DNA of 64,000 nucleotides from assembly GCF_021654795.1 (NCBI RefSeq), contig NZ_AP025344.1:2666501-2730500 (forward strand), in the 5' to 3' direction. Origin of the DNA: Paenibacillus dendritiformis. Lineage in GTDB: Bacteria > Bacillota > Bacilli > Paenibacillales > Paenibacillaceae. The position numbers and the translations under genes were made by a program. This document shows positions 27,199 to 36,513 of this stretch, piece after piece. Within the stretch, counting starts at the first letter, position 1, and each line of letters begins with the position of its first letter. The notes under the pieces were generated by a model. It was not told the origin of the DNA and did not search any database. It saw only the letters and a list, made by a program, of their open reading frames with translations.

Positions 27199-28200
27199 AT
27201 GCTGCGGAACCGGGAGATTCAAATTTTGCTCCTAACGATGAGCTTCATCAGCTTGGCGGCGACCGTTGCGGCCGCTTGGATATCGCCAGTCGCTGCGGCG
27301 CTCGTGTTCGCTGCTTCCGCTTTGCTTATAGGCAGCAGCATCGCATTCACGCGGTGGAGATACCGCGAGATCGAAAAGCTGTCTTCCTATTTGCGCCAGA
27401 TCAGCAGCGGCAATGATTCGCTTGATGTTCGCGATAATCAAGAAGGCGAGCTTAGCATTTTAAAGAACGATATTTATAAAGTGACACTCATGTTGTCCGA
27501 GCACCGCTCTCTTTTACAGCAAGATAAAATCCAACTGACCGATGCCATTTCTGATATCTCCCATCAGCTCAAAACGCCGCTTACTTCCATGACGGTGATG
27601 GCCGATTTGTTGCGCGATCCCGAGCTGCCTCAAGCGAAAAGAACGGAATTTACGCGCAATATCCGGATTCAGCTGGAACGAATCGATTGGCTGGTCACTT
27701 CCTTGCTCAAGCTCTCGAAAATTGAAGCAAAGACGGTTTCCTTTAAAAAAGATCGGGTACCGGTGAACATGCTCGTGCACAAGGCGTTAGAGCCCGTTCT
27801 CATTCCGATGGATATTAAAGATATATCCGTCTCGGTTCAGGGGGAAGAGACCGTTGCATTTATTGGCGATCTCCAGTGGACGGCCGAAGCGCTCATCAAT
27901 ATTTTAAAAAACTGTGTCGAGCATACGGAGGAAGGCGGAGCGATCGCCATTTCTTTTTCTGAAAATGCGTTATTTACGGAAATCATTATCGAGGATAACG
28001 GCAAAGGAATCCCGAAGGAAGATTTGCCCTATATTTTTAAACGGTTTTATAAAGGGAAGAATGCGAGCGAGGGCAGCATCGGCATTGGTCTGTCGATGGC
28101 GCACAGCATGATTACAAGCCAGAACGGCGTGATTGACGTAGCGAGCGGCAAGGACAAGGGGACACAGTTTCGGATAAAATTTTATAAACAGGTGATTTAA
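27199..28200 (+). CDS. Sensor histidine kinase (BceS-like, short input domain)
   Basis: A 333-residue kinase with two membrane helices in the first 50 residues and almost no external loop. This is typical of intramembrane-sensing kinases that read the state of their ABC transporter. The H-box is DISHQLKTPLTSM (His122), the N-box LINILKNCVEHT, and the G-boxes EDNGKGIPKED and GIGLSMAHSMI. It starts directly after the regulator stop, so the two are co-translated. Confidence 0.9.
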   Translation: MLRNREIQILLLTMSFISLAATVAAAWISPVAAALVFAASALLIGSSIAFTRWRYREIEKLSSYLRQISSGNDSLDVRDNQEGELSILKNDIYKVTLMLSEHRSLLQQDKIQLTDAISDISHQLKTPLTSMTVMADLLRDPELPQAKRTEFTRNIRIQLERIDWLVTSLLKLSKIEAKTVSFKKDRVPVNMLVHKALEPVLIPMDIKDISVSVQGEETVAFIGDLQWTAEALINILKNCVEHTEEGGAIAISFSENALFTEIIIEDNGKGIPKEDLPYIFKRFYKGKNASEGSIGIGLSMAHSMITSQNGVIDVASGKDKGTQFRIKFYKQVI

Positions 28201-28217
28201 GCCCAGGTGACTAAACT

Positions 28218-28248
28218 GTCATTTTCCGAGTCACTGGAAAGTCATTTT
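28218..28248 (+). promoter_or_regulatory. Possible response-regulator site before the ABC genes
   Basis: GTCATTTT occurs at 28218-28225 and again at 28241-28248 in the 94-base gap between kinase and ATPase genes, within GTGAC/GTCAC-rich sequence. Direct repeats at about two helical turns are typical for OmpR-type regulators. The site would give the transporter genes their own inducible promoter. Confidence 0.35.
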
Positions 28249-28294
28249 AGACAGATAAAATGAGTTCCATCAGCAAATCTATGGAGGTTGTACC

Positions 28295-28978
28295 ATGACC
28301 ATTTTACAAATCGAACATCTGTCTAAAATTTACGGGAAGGGCGAGTCATCGGTTAAAGCGCTTGATGATGTTTCTTTTTCGGTCGAAAAAGGGGAGTTCG
28401 TCGCCATTATCGGCCCATCCGGATCCGGGAAATCGACGCTGCTGCATCTGTTAGGCGGTGTGGACCGGCCGACCAGCGGCAAAATCCTCGTTGATAATAC
28501 GGACATGTATAGCTTGAATGAAACGCAGTTAGCGATTTTTCGACGCAGGCAAATCGGCTTGATCTATCAGTTCTACAATCTGATTCCCGTCCTGACGGTC
28601 GAAGAAAATATTACGCTGCCGCTCTTGCTTGATAAGCAGAAGGTGGATCGGAAGCAGCTTGACGATCTCGTCAACACATTAAGCCTGCAGCAGCGTCTGA
28701 ACCACCTGCCGAATCAGTTATCCGGCGGACAGCAGCAAAGAGTCTCGATTGGCCGAGCGCTCATTGGCAATCCGGCGATTATGCTGGCGGATGAGCCCAC
28801 CGGCAACCTGGACAGCAAGAATAGCAGCGAGATCATCGATTTACTGAAAATGTGCAACAAAACCTATCAACAGACGCTGATCGTGATTACCCATGATGAA
28901 CGGATTGCTCTGCAAGCGGATAGGGTCATCTCGATTGAAGACGGACGGATCGCCAAGGATGAGGTGATTCGCCCATGA
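28295..28978 (+). CDS. Peptide-detoxification ABC ATPase (BceA-like)
   Basis: A 227-residue ATPase: Walker A GPSGSGKST, Q-loop IYQFYNLIPVL, signature LSGGQQQRVSIGRAL, Walker B IMLADEPTGNLD and switch ITHDE. The EPTGNLD form and its place after a BceRS-like pair put it in the peptide-7-exporter group. It overlaps the permease start by four bases (ATGA). Confidence 0.92.
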   Translation: MTILQIEHLSKIYGKGESSVKALDDVSFSVEKGEFVAIIGPSGSGKSTLLHLLGGVDRPTSGKILVDNTDMYSLNETQLAIFRRRQIGLIYQFYNLIPVLTVEENITLPLLLDKQKVDRKQLDDLVNTLSLQQRLNHLPNQLSGGQQQRVSIGRALIGNPAIMLADEPTGNLDSKNSSEIIDLLKMCNKTYQQTLIVITHDERIALQADRVISIEDGRIAKDEVIRP

Positions 28979-31572
28979 ATATCGTCAATAGACTCACCGT
29001 CAGACATATGAAGCACAACAAGAAACGGACGCTGGTCACCATCATTGGCGTCGTGATTTCGGTGGCGATGGTGACGGCTGTGGCGACGCTTGCTTTTTCT
29101 TATTTGGATGTCATGAAAAGGCAAACCATCGCGGATGGAGGGGAATGGCATGTCCTATACAAGGATGTAAACAGAGAACAACTTGAAGCGATTAAAAATG
29201 ATGATGCAACAAAAACCGTTGTGCTCATAAGAGATCGCGGCTACGCTCCTTTGGCGGGAGGTCAAAATCCAAGCAAGCCATATTTGTTCATCAAGGAGTA
29301 TAATGCACAGGGTTTGGCGGAATTCCCGATTGAGTTGAGCAAAGGGCGTCTTCCGCGCACAGACAAGGAAGTCGTGATTTCCGAGGCCATCGCAACGAAC
29401 GCAAAGGTCAACTGCGAGATCGGCGATCAGCTCGCGCTCCAGGTTGGCGAACGGTTCACGGAAGGCACGGATAAGCCGCTGAATCAATGGGAAGCATTGC
29501 GAGTGGAAAATGACAAGGTGACCGAGACCTTACAAAATGTCACGACAAGGGAATACACGATTGTCGGCATCATCAAGCGCCCTGACTGGGAACCGACGTG
29601 GGCGCCGGGATATACGGCGATTAGCTATGTGGATGAGAACCTCCTGGGGGCGAATGATCAAGTCAGTGCGGCGGTGGTCTTGCAGAAAGTCAATCGTTCC
29701 TTGTTCGCTCATGCGGAAGATTTGGCAAAGAACAATAACATCGAATCCGTCCAATATAATCACGAGTTGCTTCACTATTATGGCGTGGCCAAGAGCGAAG
29801 CTGCGCAAAACACGTTGTTTTCCTTATCGGCCATTATTTTGGCAGTCATTATGATCGGTTCGGTTTCGTTGATCTATCATGCGTTTGCGATTTCCGTCTC
29901 GGAGCGTTCCCGTCATTTAGGGATGCTTGCGAGCGTAGGGGCTACGAAGAGGCAGAAGAGAAATTCAGTGTTCTTTGAAGGTGTTATCATTGGGTTGATC
30001 AGTATTCCCACGGGAATGATATGCGGTCTTGCCGGGATGGGGATGACCTTGTGGTTCATCAATTCCATGCTTCAAGGCGCACTGGGGATTACGGAAAAAT
30101 TAACGATCATCGTCACGCCGCTGTCGCTCTTGATTGCCTGCGCTGTTTCGATGCTGACGATTTTCATTTCAACGTATTTCCCAGCCATAAAAGCGTCTCA
30201 GATCTCCGCCATTGATGCGATTCGCCAAACCACCGATGTGAAGCTGGCGGGGAAAGCCGTGAGGACGCCGATGTTCATTCGCCGGCTGTTCGGAATCGAA
30301 GCAGAGATAGGGTTGAAAAACTTAAAGAGAAACAAGCGAAGATACAACGCGATTGTATTTTCACTCGCGATTAGTATCGTTTTGTTTCTTGTCGTCTCCT
30401 TTTTCACCGCCAGCTTGAAAGAATCATTGGTACTCTCCCAGGATGGCGTCAATTATGATCTTCAAGTGTCGTACGGCAATGAAAAAAGAATAGACGATCG
30501 GTTGCTTCAATCCATTGCATCCCTTGATGATGTAGAGGAATACACCGTCATTCACGAGTTATACGGGGAGGCTTGGTTAGAAGAAGCAGTAATCGCTGAT
30601 CAATTGAAAGAGATGGTAAAGGAGGATCAAAGCAGGCTCAGGGATGGAAAATACCCTTACTTTATTCGGATAAATGCATTAAATGAGTCTAACCTGAAGG
30701 CTTATGCCAAAGCAGTTGGCGCAGATTACAAACAGCTAACGGACCCGACGCATGTAGCGGCGATTGTAATTGATACGATTCACTATAAAGATATGGAAAC
30801 CGAAAAATACGTCGAAGCGAAGGCCATTTATAAGAAAGTCGGCCAAAGTATCGATGTCATTTCTACAGTTTTTGATAGGGACTCAGTAAAAGATATACTT
30901 GTAAACAAAGTGAAAATAGCGGCACTGACCGATCAATATCCGATGGGGATGGTTACAGAAGGGTTAGGCGGGTTAAATATTATCGTGTCAGAGCGAATCA
31001 TGGATCAGTTGATGTACGATAACGGGAAGAATGAGAGCCACACCTACCTCTACCTGAAAAGCTCGGATCCAATGAAAACGCAGCAGAAAATTGAAGATAT
31101 GAAAGAGGCGAATTTGGTTGTTCACAATCTGTACCAATATCGAAAACAGAACGAACAGAAGATTCTGTTGATATCCGTATTTTCTTACGGCTTTATCGCC
31201 TTAATTTCATTGATTTCGATTGCGAATATTTTTAATACGATCTCTACGAGCATCTCTTTGCGCAAGCGGGAATTTGCGATGCTGAAATCGGTTGGAATCA
31301 CTTCAAGGGGCTTTAACAAAATGATGAACTATGAAAGCATCTTTTATGGAATCAAGTCGCTGTGTTACGGGCTTCCTAGCAGCTTCGCCGCGATGTTCTT
31401 GATCTGCAGAGCGATGACGAGCAAATTTAACTATGGATTTGTATTTCCATGGATGAGTGTGATGTATGTTATCGCTGCCGTATTTGTCATTGTTAGTTCA
31501 GCGATGCTCTATTCCAGCGCCAAAGTAAAAAAGGAGAACATTATTGATGCAATAAAGCAGGAAAGTATATAG
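28975..31572 (+). CDS. Large FtsX-type permease (BceB/VEX-like)
   Basis: An 865-residue membrane protein. A first helix lies near residue 17-38, an external domain to about residue 275, and an FtsX block (residues 280-410, including ERSRHLGMLASVGATKRQKR). A second anchor lies near residue 458-478, with a second external domain and a final FtsX block (FAMLKSVGITSRGFNKMMNY). With the ATPase and the two-component genes upstream it forms a self-regulating module for sensing and resisting, or removing, antimicrobial peptides. The target peptide is unknown, but the nearby lanthipeptide is one candidate. Confidence 0.88.
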   Translation: MNIVNRLTVRHMKHNKKRTLVTIIGVVISVAMVTAVATLAFSYLDVMKRQTIADGGEWHVLYKDVNREQLEAIKNDDATKTVVLIRDRGYAPLAGGQNPSKPYLFIKEYNAQGLAEFPIELSKGRLPRTDKEVVISEAIATNAKVNCEIGDQLALQVGERFTEGTDKPLNQWEALRVENDKVTETLQNVTTREYTIVGIIKRPDWEPTWAPGYTAISYVDENLLGANDQVSAAVVLQKVNRSLFAHAEDLAKNNNIESVQYNHELLHYYGVAKSEAAQNTLFSLSAIILAVIMIGSVSLIYHAFAISVSERSRHLGMLASVGATKRQKRNSVFFEGVIIGLISIPTGMICGLAGMGMTLWFINSMLQGALGITEKLTIIVTPLSLLIACAVSMLTIFISTYFPAIKASQISAIDAIRQTTDVKLAGKAVRTPMFIRRLFGIEAEIGLKNLKRNKRRYNAIVFSLAISIVLFLVVSFFTASLKESLVLSQDGVNYDLQVSYGNEKRIDDRLLQSIASLDDVEEYTVIHELYGEAWLEEAVIADQLKEMVKEDQSRLRDGKYPYFIRINALNESNLKAYAKAVGADYKQLTDPTHVAAIVIDTIHYKDMETEKYVEAKAIYKKVGQSIDVISTVFDRDSVKDILVNKVKIAALTDQYPMGMVTEGLGGLNIIVSERIMDQLMYDNGKNESHTYLYLKSSDPMKTQQKIEDMKEANLVVHNLYQYRKQNEQKILLISVFSYGFIALISLISIANIFNTISTSISLRKREFAMLKSVGITSRGFNKMMNYESIFYGIKSLCYGLPSSFAAMFLICRAMTSKFNYGFVFPWMSVMYVIAAVFVIVSSAMLYSSAKVKKENIIDAIKQESI

Positions 31573-31923
31573 GTGAGCGAGAATAGACCCCGTCATTGAG
31601 CCAGGGCCGTTTTGCTCACATATAAATCGAGCTGTTTGCGAAAAATGAGAAAACTACTAAAAACGGTAATGCGCTCCTTCCATAACACTTGCAATTCGTC
31701 TCCATTTGAGTCCATCCTTTCATATGCATGATGGATTCATTGAGACGGATTTCTATGCCTTGGGGTAGGTGTGATCGGCTTGACACTTATAGAAAAAAAC
31801 TTTAATTTAAAAGTAGCTATTCCTGTAATGAATTAATTTGAGGTTTGAACAAAAGAGCGTCTCCTGTATGCTGGGTTCCGAATGATGCACATTCATTCCC
31901 TAATTAGAAGGAGGACGCTCAAC
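31573..31923. other. Intergenic region and left end of the IS110-like element
   Basis: No gene is seen. GAGCGTCTCCTGTATGC at about 31856 pairs partly with GGAGGACGCTC at 31909, just before the transposase start, as expected for the subterminal hairpin of an IS110-type element. The rest (31573-31850) holds nothing recognisable. Confidence 0.35.
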
Positions 31924-32670
31924 ATGAAGTATAAACAAAAAATGAAGATGAATCAACGTATTGAACAAATTACCGAATCCACTTTGGTGGTAGGTGCAGA
32001 CATTGCAAAGAACTTGCATGTAGCTCGCGCCATAGATTTCCGAGGAATTGAGATCGGAAATGAATGTGTTTTTAGCAATAATAACACGGGATTTGAGGCT
32101 CTCTTGTTGTGGATGAAGGAACTGCAAGCAATGACAGGGAAAACGAAAGCAATCCTTGGTATTGAGCCTGCAGATCATTACTGGTTCACGCTGTCGGAGT
32201 TCTTACAGCAACATGGAATCAAGCTAGTTCTATTGAATCCGCATCATGTGAACAAAACCAAAGAATTAGAAGATAATTCACCAACGAAGAACGACTACAA
32301 AGATGCCAAGGTCATTGCAGATCTTGTCCGTAACGGGACGTACACGGAGCCCAAAATTCCAACAGGAATTTATGCAGATCTCCGCATCTTCATGAATGCA
32401 CGGGAAAAAATAATGCGAGGGAGATCTCGGTTACGAGCCTTACTGTTTCGAGCCGTGATGCCGATGGTCGCTAAAAACCCTGAATTTAAGGCATTGCATC
32501 AATACTTTATAAAGCGAAGCAACAATCCACTCAAGAAAAAACAGTCCAGTGTAGCACTATGTGGGAAGTTAATTCGATTCTTGCAAACGCCTGGAACGAA
32601 AAGAAAGATCTATAATCCAATAGATGTGTTGGGACCGCATCGTCAGTCTAAGCTACAACCGGCAGCTTAA
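31924..32670 (+). pseudogene. IS110-family transposase with internal deletion
   Basis: The first 160 residues have the DEDD-type catalytic start (VVGADIAKNLHVARAIDF, LGIEPADHYWFTLSEFL, KNDYKDAKVIADLVRNG). The frame then jumps at about residue 165 to the family's C-terminal end (GRSRLRALLFRAVMPMVAKN, PLKKKQSSVALCGKLIRFL). The joined protein is 248 residues instead of about 400, missing the serine-containing Transposase_20 domain. The deletion is in frame but the enzyme should be inactive. Bases 32671 to about 32975 are the long non-coding tail usual in this IS family. Confidence 0.8.
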
Positions 32671-33073
32671 GTTTAAACGAATGTTCAATGACTCACTCAG
32701 ACCTAAGAAAGATCTAAATGACAAGTGAAGCACGGAACAGCCGTAGATAAATTTTCATAAAGGCAATGACCCCGTAAAGGAGCGAGAAACGGCGTCCACC
32801 TCTTGGGAGACAGAACGAAGGAAGGTAAGGGCTAAGACCAGCGTCATGGGAGGGTAAGTCGTCAAGAGAATGGTGTGGATATCCAAAGTGCGATCATAGA
32901 ATGCACCCATAGATTGGCAATTGATGTCGTTCTCTATTCCCGCCACCGCCTCATCCAGAAAAATATGTCATTGCTACATGAGTTCCCCAACTATCTTGAA
33001 AGAAGTTGTTTGAAATTCTAAGAATGAGTGAGAAAACAAGAGAAAACATTAATTTATAGTGGGAGTAAATAAT

Positions 33074-34357
33074 ATGGAGTCAATGGTCTATAAAAGAGTA
33101 CAAGAGACAATATATTATGAAAAGCTCGCCAATGGTCTTGAAGTGTTCATACTTCCTAAGAAAGGATTTCATAAAACATTTGCCACATTCACAACAAAGT
33201 ATGGTTCAGTAGATAATACATTTTCAACTCTAGAAAATAATTGTGCCACTCAAGTTCCAGATGGAATCGCACATTTTCTAGAACATAAAATGTTTAAAAG
33301 TGAGAAGGTTGATGTTTTTCATACATTTGCAAAACAAGGGGCTTTTGTTAATGCATTTACCAGCTTTACTCGCACGGCTTATACATTTTCAGCAACATCT
33401 AACATAAATAAAAATCTGATAACTCTGTTAGACTTTGTTCAAGAACCATATTTTACCGACGAAAACGTAGAAAAGGAGAAGGGAATCATTGAACAGGAAA
33501 TAAAAATGTATCAGGATAGTCCCGACTGGCGTGCTCGATTTGGAATCTTAGAAAATATGTATAAGAGTCATCCAGTGAAAATTGATATTGCTGGAACGAT
33601 AACTTCTATCAATCAAATCACGAAAGAGGATTTATTCACTTGCTATAATACGTTCTATCACCCTAATAATATGTTACTTTTTGTTATTGGGCCTGTAGTT
33701 CCTGAAGAAGTAATAAGGCTTATCCGAAGCAACCAGAACCAAAAAACATTTCGAGAACCAACAGAAATTCATCGAATATTCCCTGAAGAAGAAGCAAAAG
33801 TGAACAGAAGGTCACGTATTATGAAGATGCCAGTCGAAACACCTAAAGTGTTAATCGGATTTAAAGAATCTAACCCTAAAAGACAAGGTCAAGACATGCT
33901 TAAGTATGAGCTATCTCTAAATGTTTTACTAGAATTAATGTTTGGCAATAGCTCTGAAGCGTACGAAAAAATGTATAAAAATGGTTGTTTAGATGAGTCG
34001 TTTACTTTCGATTACACCAATGAACAGGGTTTTGGTTTTTCGGTAATTGGTGGAAACAGCCAAGAACCCGAAAAACTCATAAACATTGTGGATGAAACGA
34101 TTGTTGATTTTAAGAAGAAATCAATAAAGAAAGAAGACGTACAACGTGTAATTAAGAAAGAGATGGGTAACTTCTTAAGAGCCATTAATTCGCCTCAATT
34201 TATCGCCAATCAATTTACACGTTATCGCTTTAATAAGATGGACCTATTTGACATTTTGCCAACACTTGAGAAGCTACTCGAAAAGGAGCTTGAAGAAGTA
34301 CTACATCAACACTTCTCCGACATATCCAGAACAACATTAATTGTAAAAGGGGATTAA
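33074..34357 (+). CDS. M16B metallopeptidase, catalytic subunit (probable lanthipeptide leader protease P1)
   Basis: A 427-residue M16 peptidase with the inverted zinc site HFLEH (His67, Glu70, His71) in GIAHFLEHKMF. The distal Glu lies in EKEKGIIEQEI (about residue 140-142). The C-terminal half is the second, non-catalytic M16 domain. M16B pairs of one active and one inactive subunit are reported to cleave leaders of class III lanthipeptides in Paenibacillus. The inactive partner here is 44634-45929, 10 kb away. The start ATG 33074 follows GTGGGAG. Copy B retains only the first and last bases of this gene (45935-46005). Confidence 0.85.
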   Translation: MESMVYKRVQETIYYEKLANGLEVFILPKKGFHKTFATFTTKYGSVDNTFSTLENNCATQVPDGIAHFLEHKMFKSEKVDVFHTFAKQGAFVNAFTSFTRTAYTFSATSNINKNLITLLDFVQEPYFTDENVEKEKGIIEQEIKMYQDSPDWRARFGILENMYKSHPVKIDIAGTITSINQITKEDLFTCYNTFYHPNNMLLFVIGPVVPEEVIRLIRSNQNQKTFREPTEIHRIFPEEEAKVNRRSRIMKMPVETPKVLIGFKESNPKRQGQDMLKYELSLNVLLELMFGNSSEAYEKMYKNGCLDESFTFDYTNEQGFGFSVIGGNSQEPEKLINIVDETIVDFKKKSIKKEDVQRVIKKEMGNFLRAINSPQFIANQFTRYRFNKMDLFDILPTLEKLLEKELEEVLHQHFSDISRTTLIVKGD

Positions 34358-34441
34358 ATTCCATTACTAACAAATTTTATATAACACAATATTAGAGAGT
34401 TCAGTACTCTATTGCTAAAAAATAAAAATATGGTATTAAAT

Positions 34442-35992
34442 GAATCAATTTCATAATGCATAATTACAAAACTGTAGATTAACCGAATTAAAGTATTTCC
34501 TTTTTTGAAAATTATGCAGCTTGCTCTTGGAATTGACGATTTAAACGATCACATGCTAATTTTATACAATTGTAAACCAAAGTAACCAAGTTAAAATGAA
34601 CCTTAGCTTTTTGACCCGTTCGGTGTCTCACATTGTTCAATTGGAAGAATTCCTTCAAGTAAGCATTCACTCTTTCGACTGCAGAACGTCTCTTAGCGAT
34701 TTCTTTCCAATGCTTTGAGCCTCTGGCCGGGGCGGTATATTTTCTAAGATCAGTTGTTATCTTCATTTTATAGACTTTCTGGCAAAGTGAATCATGCGCC
34801 AATGGACAGCTTTCGCATTCTTTCGGTCGAACATATTTGAGTGTTCCATATTTTGAATCGTAGCTGTCATAACGATAAGAATGCTCCCTTACACAGGTTG
34901 GGGCGAAGTGTTCGTCAAATCCGTCGTGTTCTGGTTCTCGGCGACGGTTATACGCAATTACAGCATGTGCCTCTGCTTCTCGAACTTGCTTGTATATAGG
35001 TTCATAATCGTATCCAGCATCCATGGTTGCGTACTTGAAACTGAAATTCGGATGCTGTGAAGCAACCCCTTTTAGGAGTGGAATGGCCGCTTTACCGTCA
35101 TTCAAGCTTCCGGAAGAGAGCAAGGCTCCGAGGATATACTGACTCTGCGTTCCAATGGCAAGATGACCTTTATAGCCATACCAAAAGACATTTTTTCCAT
35201 CACTATTTTTCTTGACTCCCCACTGCGGATCAAGAGGCATTTGATCTCGCAAAACATGGAATGATTCATTTAATTGAGCGGCAATTTCTTTTTCGAAGAT
35301 TGGTTTTTGTTCCTCTTCTTCTTGCTTTTGTTTGAGCCAAGCTTCACGTTCGGCTTTTGTTTTTCGCCCACGCTTTTTTGGCTCAGGTTTTTCCTTTTCT
35401 TGCTTCGCAGGTGCCTGATCCCGAGCTTCGATATGGGTCGCATCGATTGCAACCGTATCGTCTGTAATGAATCCTTCTGCCATGGCTTGTTCGAGTAACT
35501 GCTCTTGCATGTCCTCCAGTGCATGGCTTTGGCTCATCTTGCGCACCAACCGGGAATAGGAAGAGGCCGAAGGAATCGCTTCTGAAAGCATAAAGCCACA
35601 ATCCATGCGGAATAAGATGTCATGTTGAAGTCTCTTTATTAAATCTTTAATCGTAGGAATACGTTCAACGATTCTAACAATCAAGGAATAGACCATCGCC
35701 CTATAATTCACTTCAATGGGGGCACCATAAAAAGATGTTTTCCTGACCAAACGCAAGATCGGAGTGATGTCGATTGTAGAAAAAATCTCACGAAAACGAT
35801 CTTTTTGTTCCATCTCATAAAGCTCTTGCAGGGTAAATAAGCTCTCATGTCGAATATAGGGCATAGGGAGTTCGCCTCATCTCTTTGGGTATTGTGTGGA
35901 TACTTTACTTATTCGAGATTTGGGGAGGTACTCCTTTTTCTGTACCTTAAAAACCCAGTCATAGCAAGACTTTCGATTTATGAAATTGATTC
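34442..35992 (-). mobile_element. IS1182-family insertion sequence, complete
   Basis: Ends GAATCAATTTCATAA and TTATGAAATTGATTC are perfect 15-base inverted repeats, flanked by AAAT at 34438-34441 and 35993-35996, a four-base target duplication. The element is 1551 bases long. The uninterrupted target is visible in the second lanthipeptide copy at about 46085-46105 (ATTAAATAAATAAAAAATAA), which confirms both ends. Confidence 0.9.
34512..35864 (-). CDS. IS1182-family transposase
   Basis: A 450-residue DDE transposase. The N-terminal DUF772 part (LVRKTSFYGAPIEVNYRAM) is followed by the first catalytic Asp in TVAIDATHIEARD, a charged linker with a run of Lys and Glu, the second Asp in YATMDAGYDY, a Cys-rich insert (CESCPLAHDSLC) and the Glu in RSAVERVNAYLKEFFQL. 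The frame is intact and full length, so the element may be active. Confidence 0.9.
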   Translation of the reverse strand: MPYIRHESLFTLQELYEMEQKDRFREIFSTIDITPILRLVRKTSFYGAPIEVNYRAMVYSLIVRIVERIPTIKDLIKRLQHDILFRMDCGFMLSEAIPSASSYSRLVRKMSQSHALEDMQEQLLEQAMAEGFITDDTVAIDATHIEARDQAPAKQEKEKPEPKKRGRKTKAEREAWLKQKQEEEEQKPIFEKEIAAQLNESFHVLRDQMPLDPQWGVKKNSDGKNVFWYGYKGHLAIGTQSQYILGALLSSGSLNDGKAAIPLLKGVASQHPNFSFKYATMDAGYDYEPIYKQVREAEAHAVIAYNRRREPEHDGFDEHFAPTCVREHSYRYDSYDSKYGTLKYVRPKECESCPLAHDSLCQKVYKMKITTDLRKYTAPARGSKHWKEIAKRRSAVERVNAYLKEFFQLNNVRHRTGQKAKVHFNLVTLVYNCIKLACDRLNRQFQEQAA

Positions 35993-36019
35993 AAATAACT
36001 AAAAAATAATCAGAAAGCA

Positions 36020-36049
36020 TTGACACAACAAACCTCCAAATGTTACTAT
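36020..36049 (+). promoter_or_regulatory. SigA-type promoter of lanthipeptide copy A
   Basis: TTGACA (36020-36025), an 18-base spacer, then TACTAT (36044-36049). The same arrangement with a 17-base spacer is conserved upstream of the intact LanKC in copy B (46116-46144). Confidence 0.6.
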
Positions 36050-36173
36050 AAATGCGTGATATTATTGTAATAGGTATAATTACCGTTTTTTTCTTACACC
36101 ATACTTCTATACTACTACATTCGTACAGAAAAGTGGCTGAGTGTAGATTTTATCCCCTTTTGTATGCACATTA

Positions 36174-36203
36174 CAAGCTTAAATCTAATCAGCAAGCTTT
36201 TTT
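36174..36203 (+). promoter_or_regulatory. Leader hairpin with T-run, copy A
   Basis: CAAGCTT-N13-AAGCTTTTTT lies about 125 bases after the promoter and 310 bases before the broken LanKC. It is conserved in copy B (46279-46307). It may be an attenuator or an RNA-stability element. The stem is only six to seven base pairs. Confidence 0.4.
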
Positions 36204-36513
36204 GTGACAGCTAGTCATCTCCTATGTCAATCACAATACTCACATTCACTCCTGTCTCGATTACTAGATTTACCTTCCATAATAAACCATGTCAGTAGGT
36301 TTATAATAACCGAGATGGGACACACCATGTTACTTCCCTTATTCCAGACTAGGTAGTATTTACATTATAAAAATTACCAAAATAGAGATTTCTGAATATC
36401 GCCAATTCAACTCTTTTTTTGGCGTATACAAGAAGAAAATGTAAGGAAGTATTGCGAAAAATATACAAGTTTCCCCTTGACATCGTGGATATACATAGAG
36501 AAAGTGGATATGT

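Noticed and set aside
32671..33073. Possible RNA gene or CDS after the IS110 transposase
   Set aside because: The long non-coding tail is normal for this IS family. The one minus-strand frame of 63 codons shows no family.
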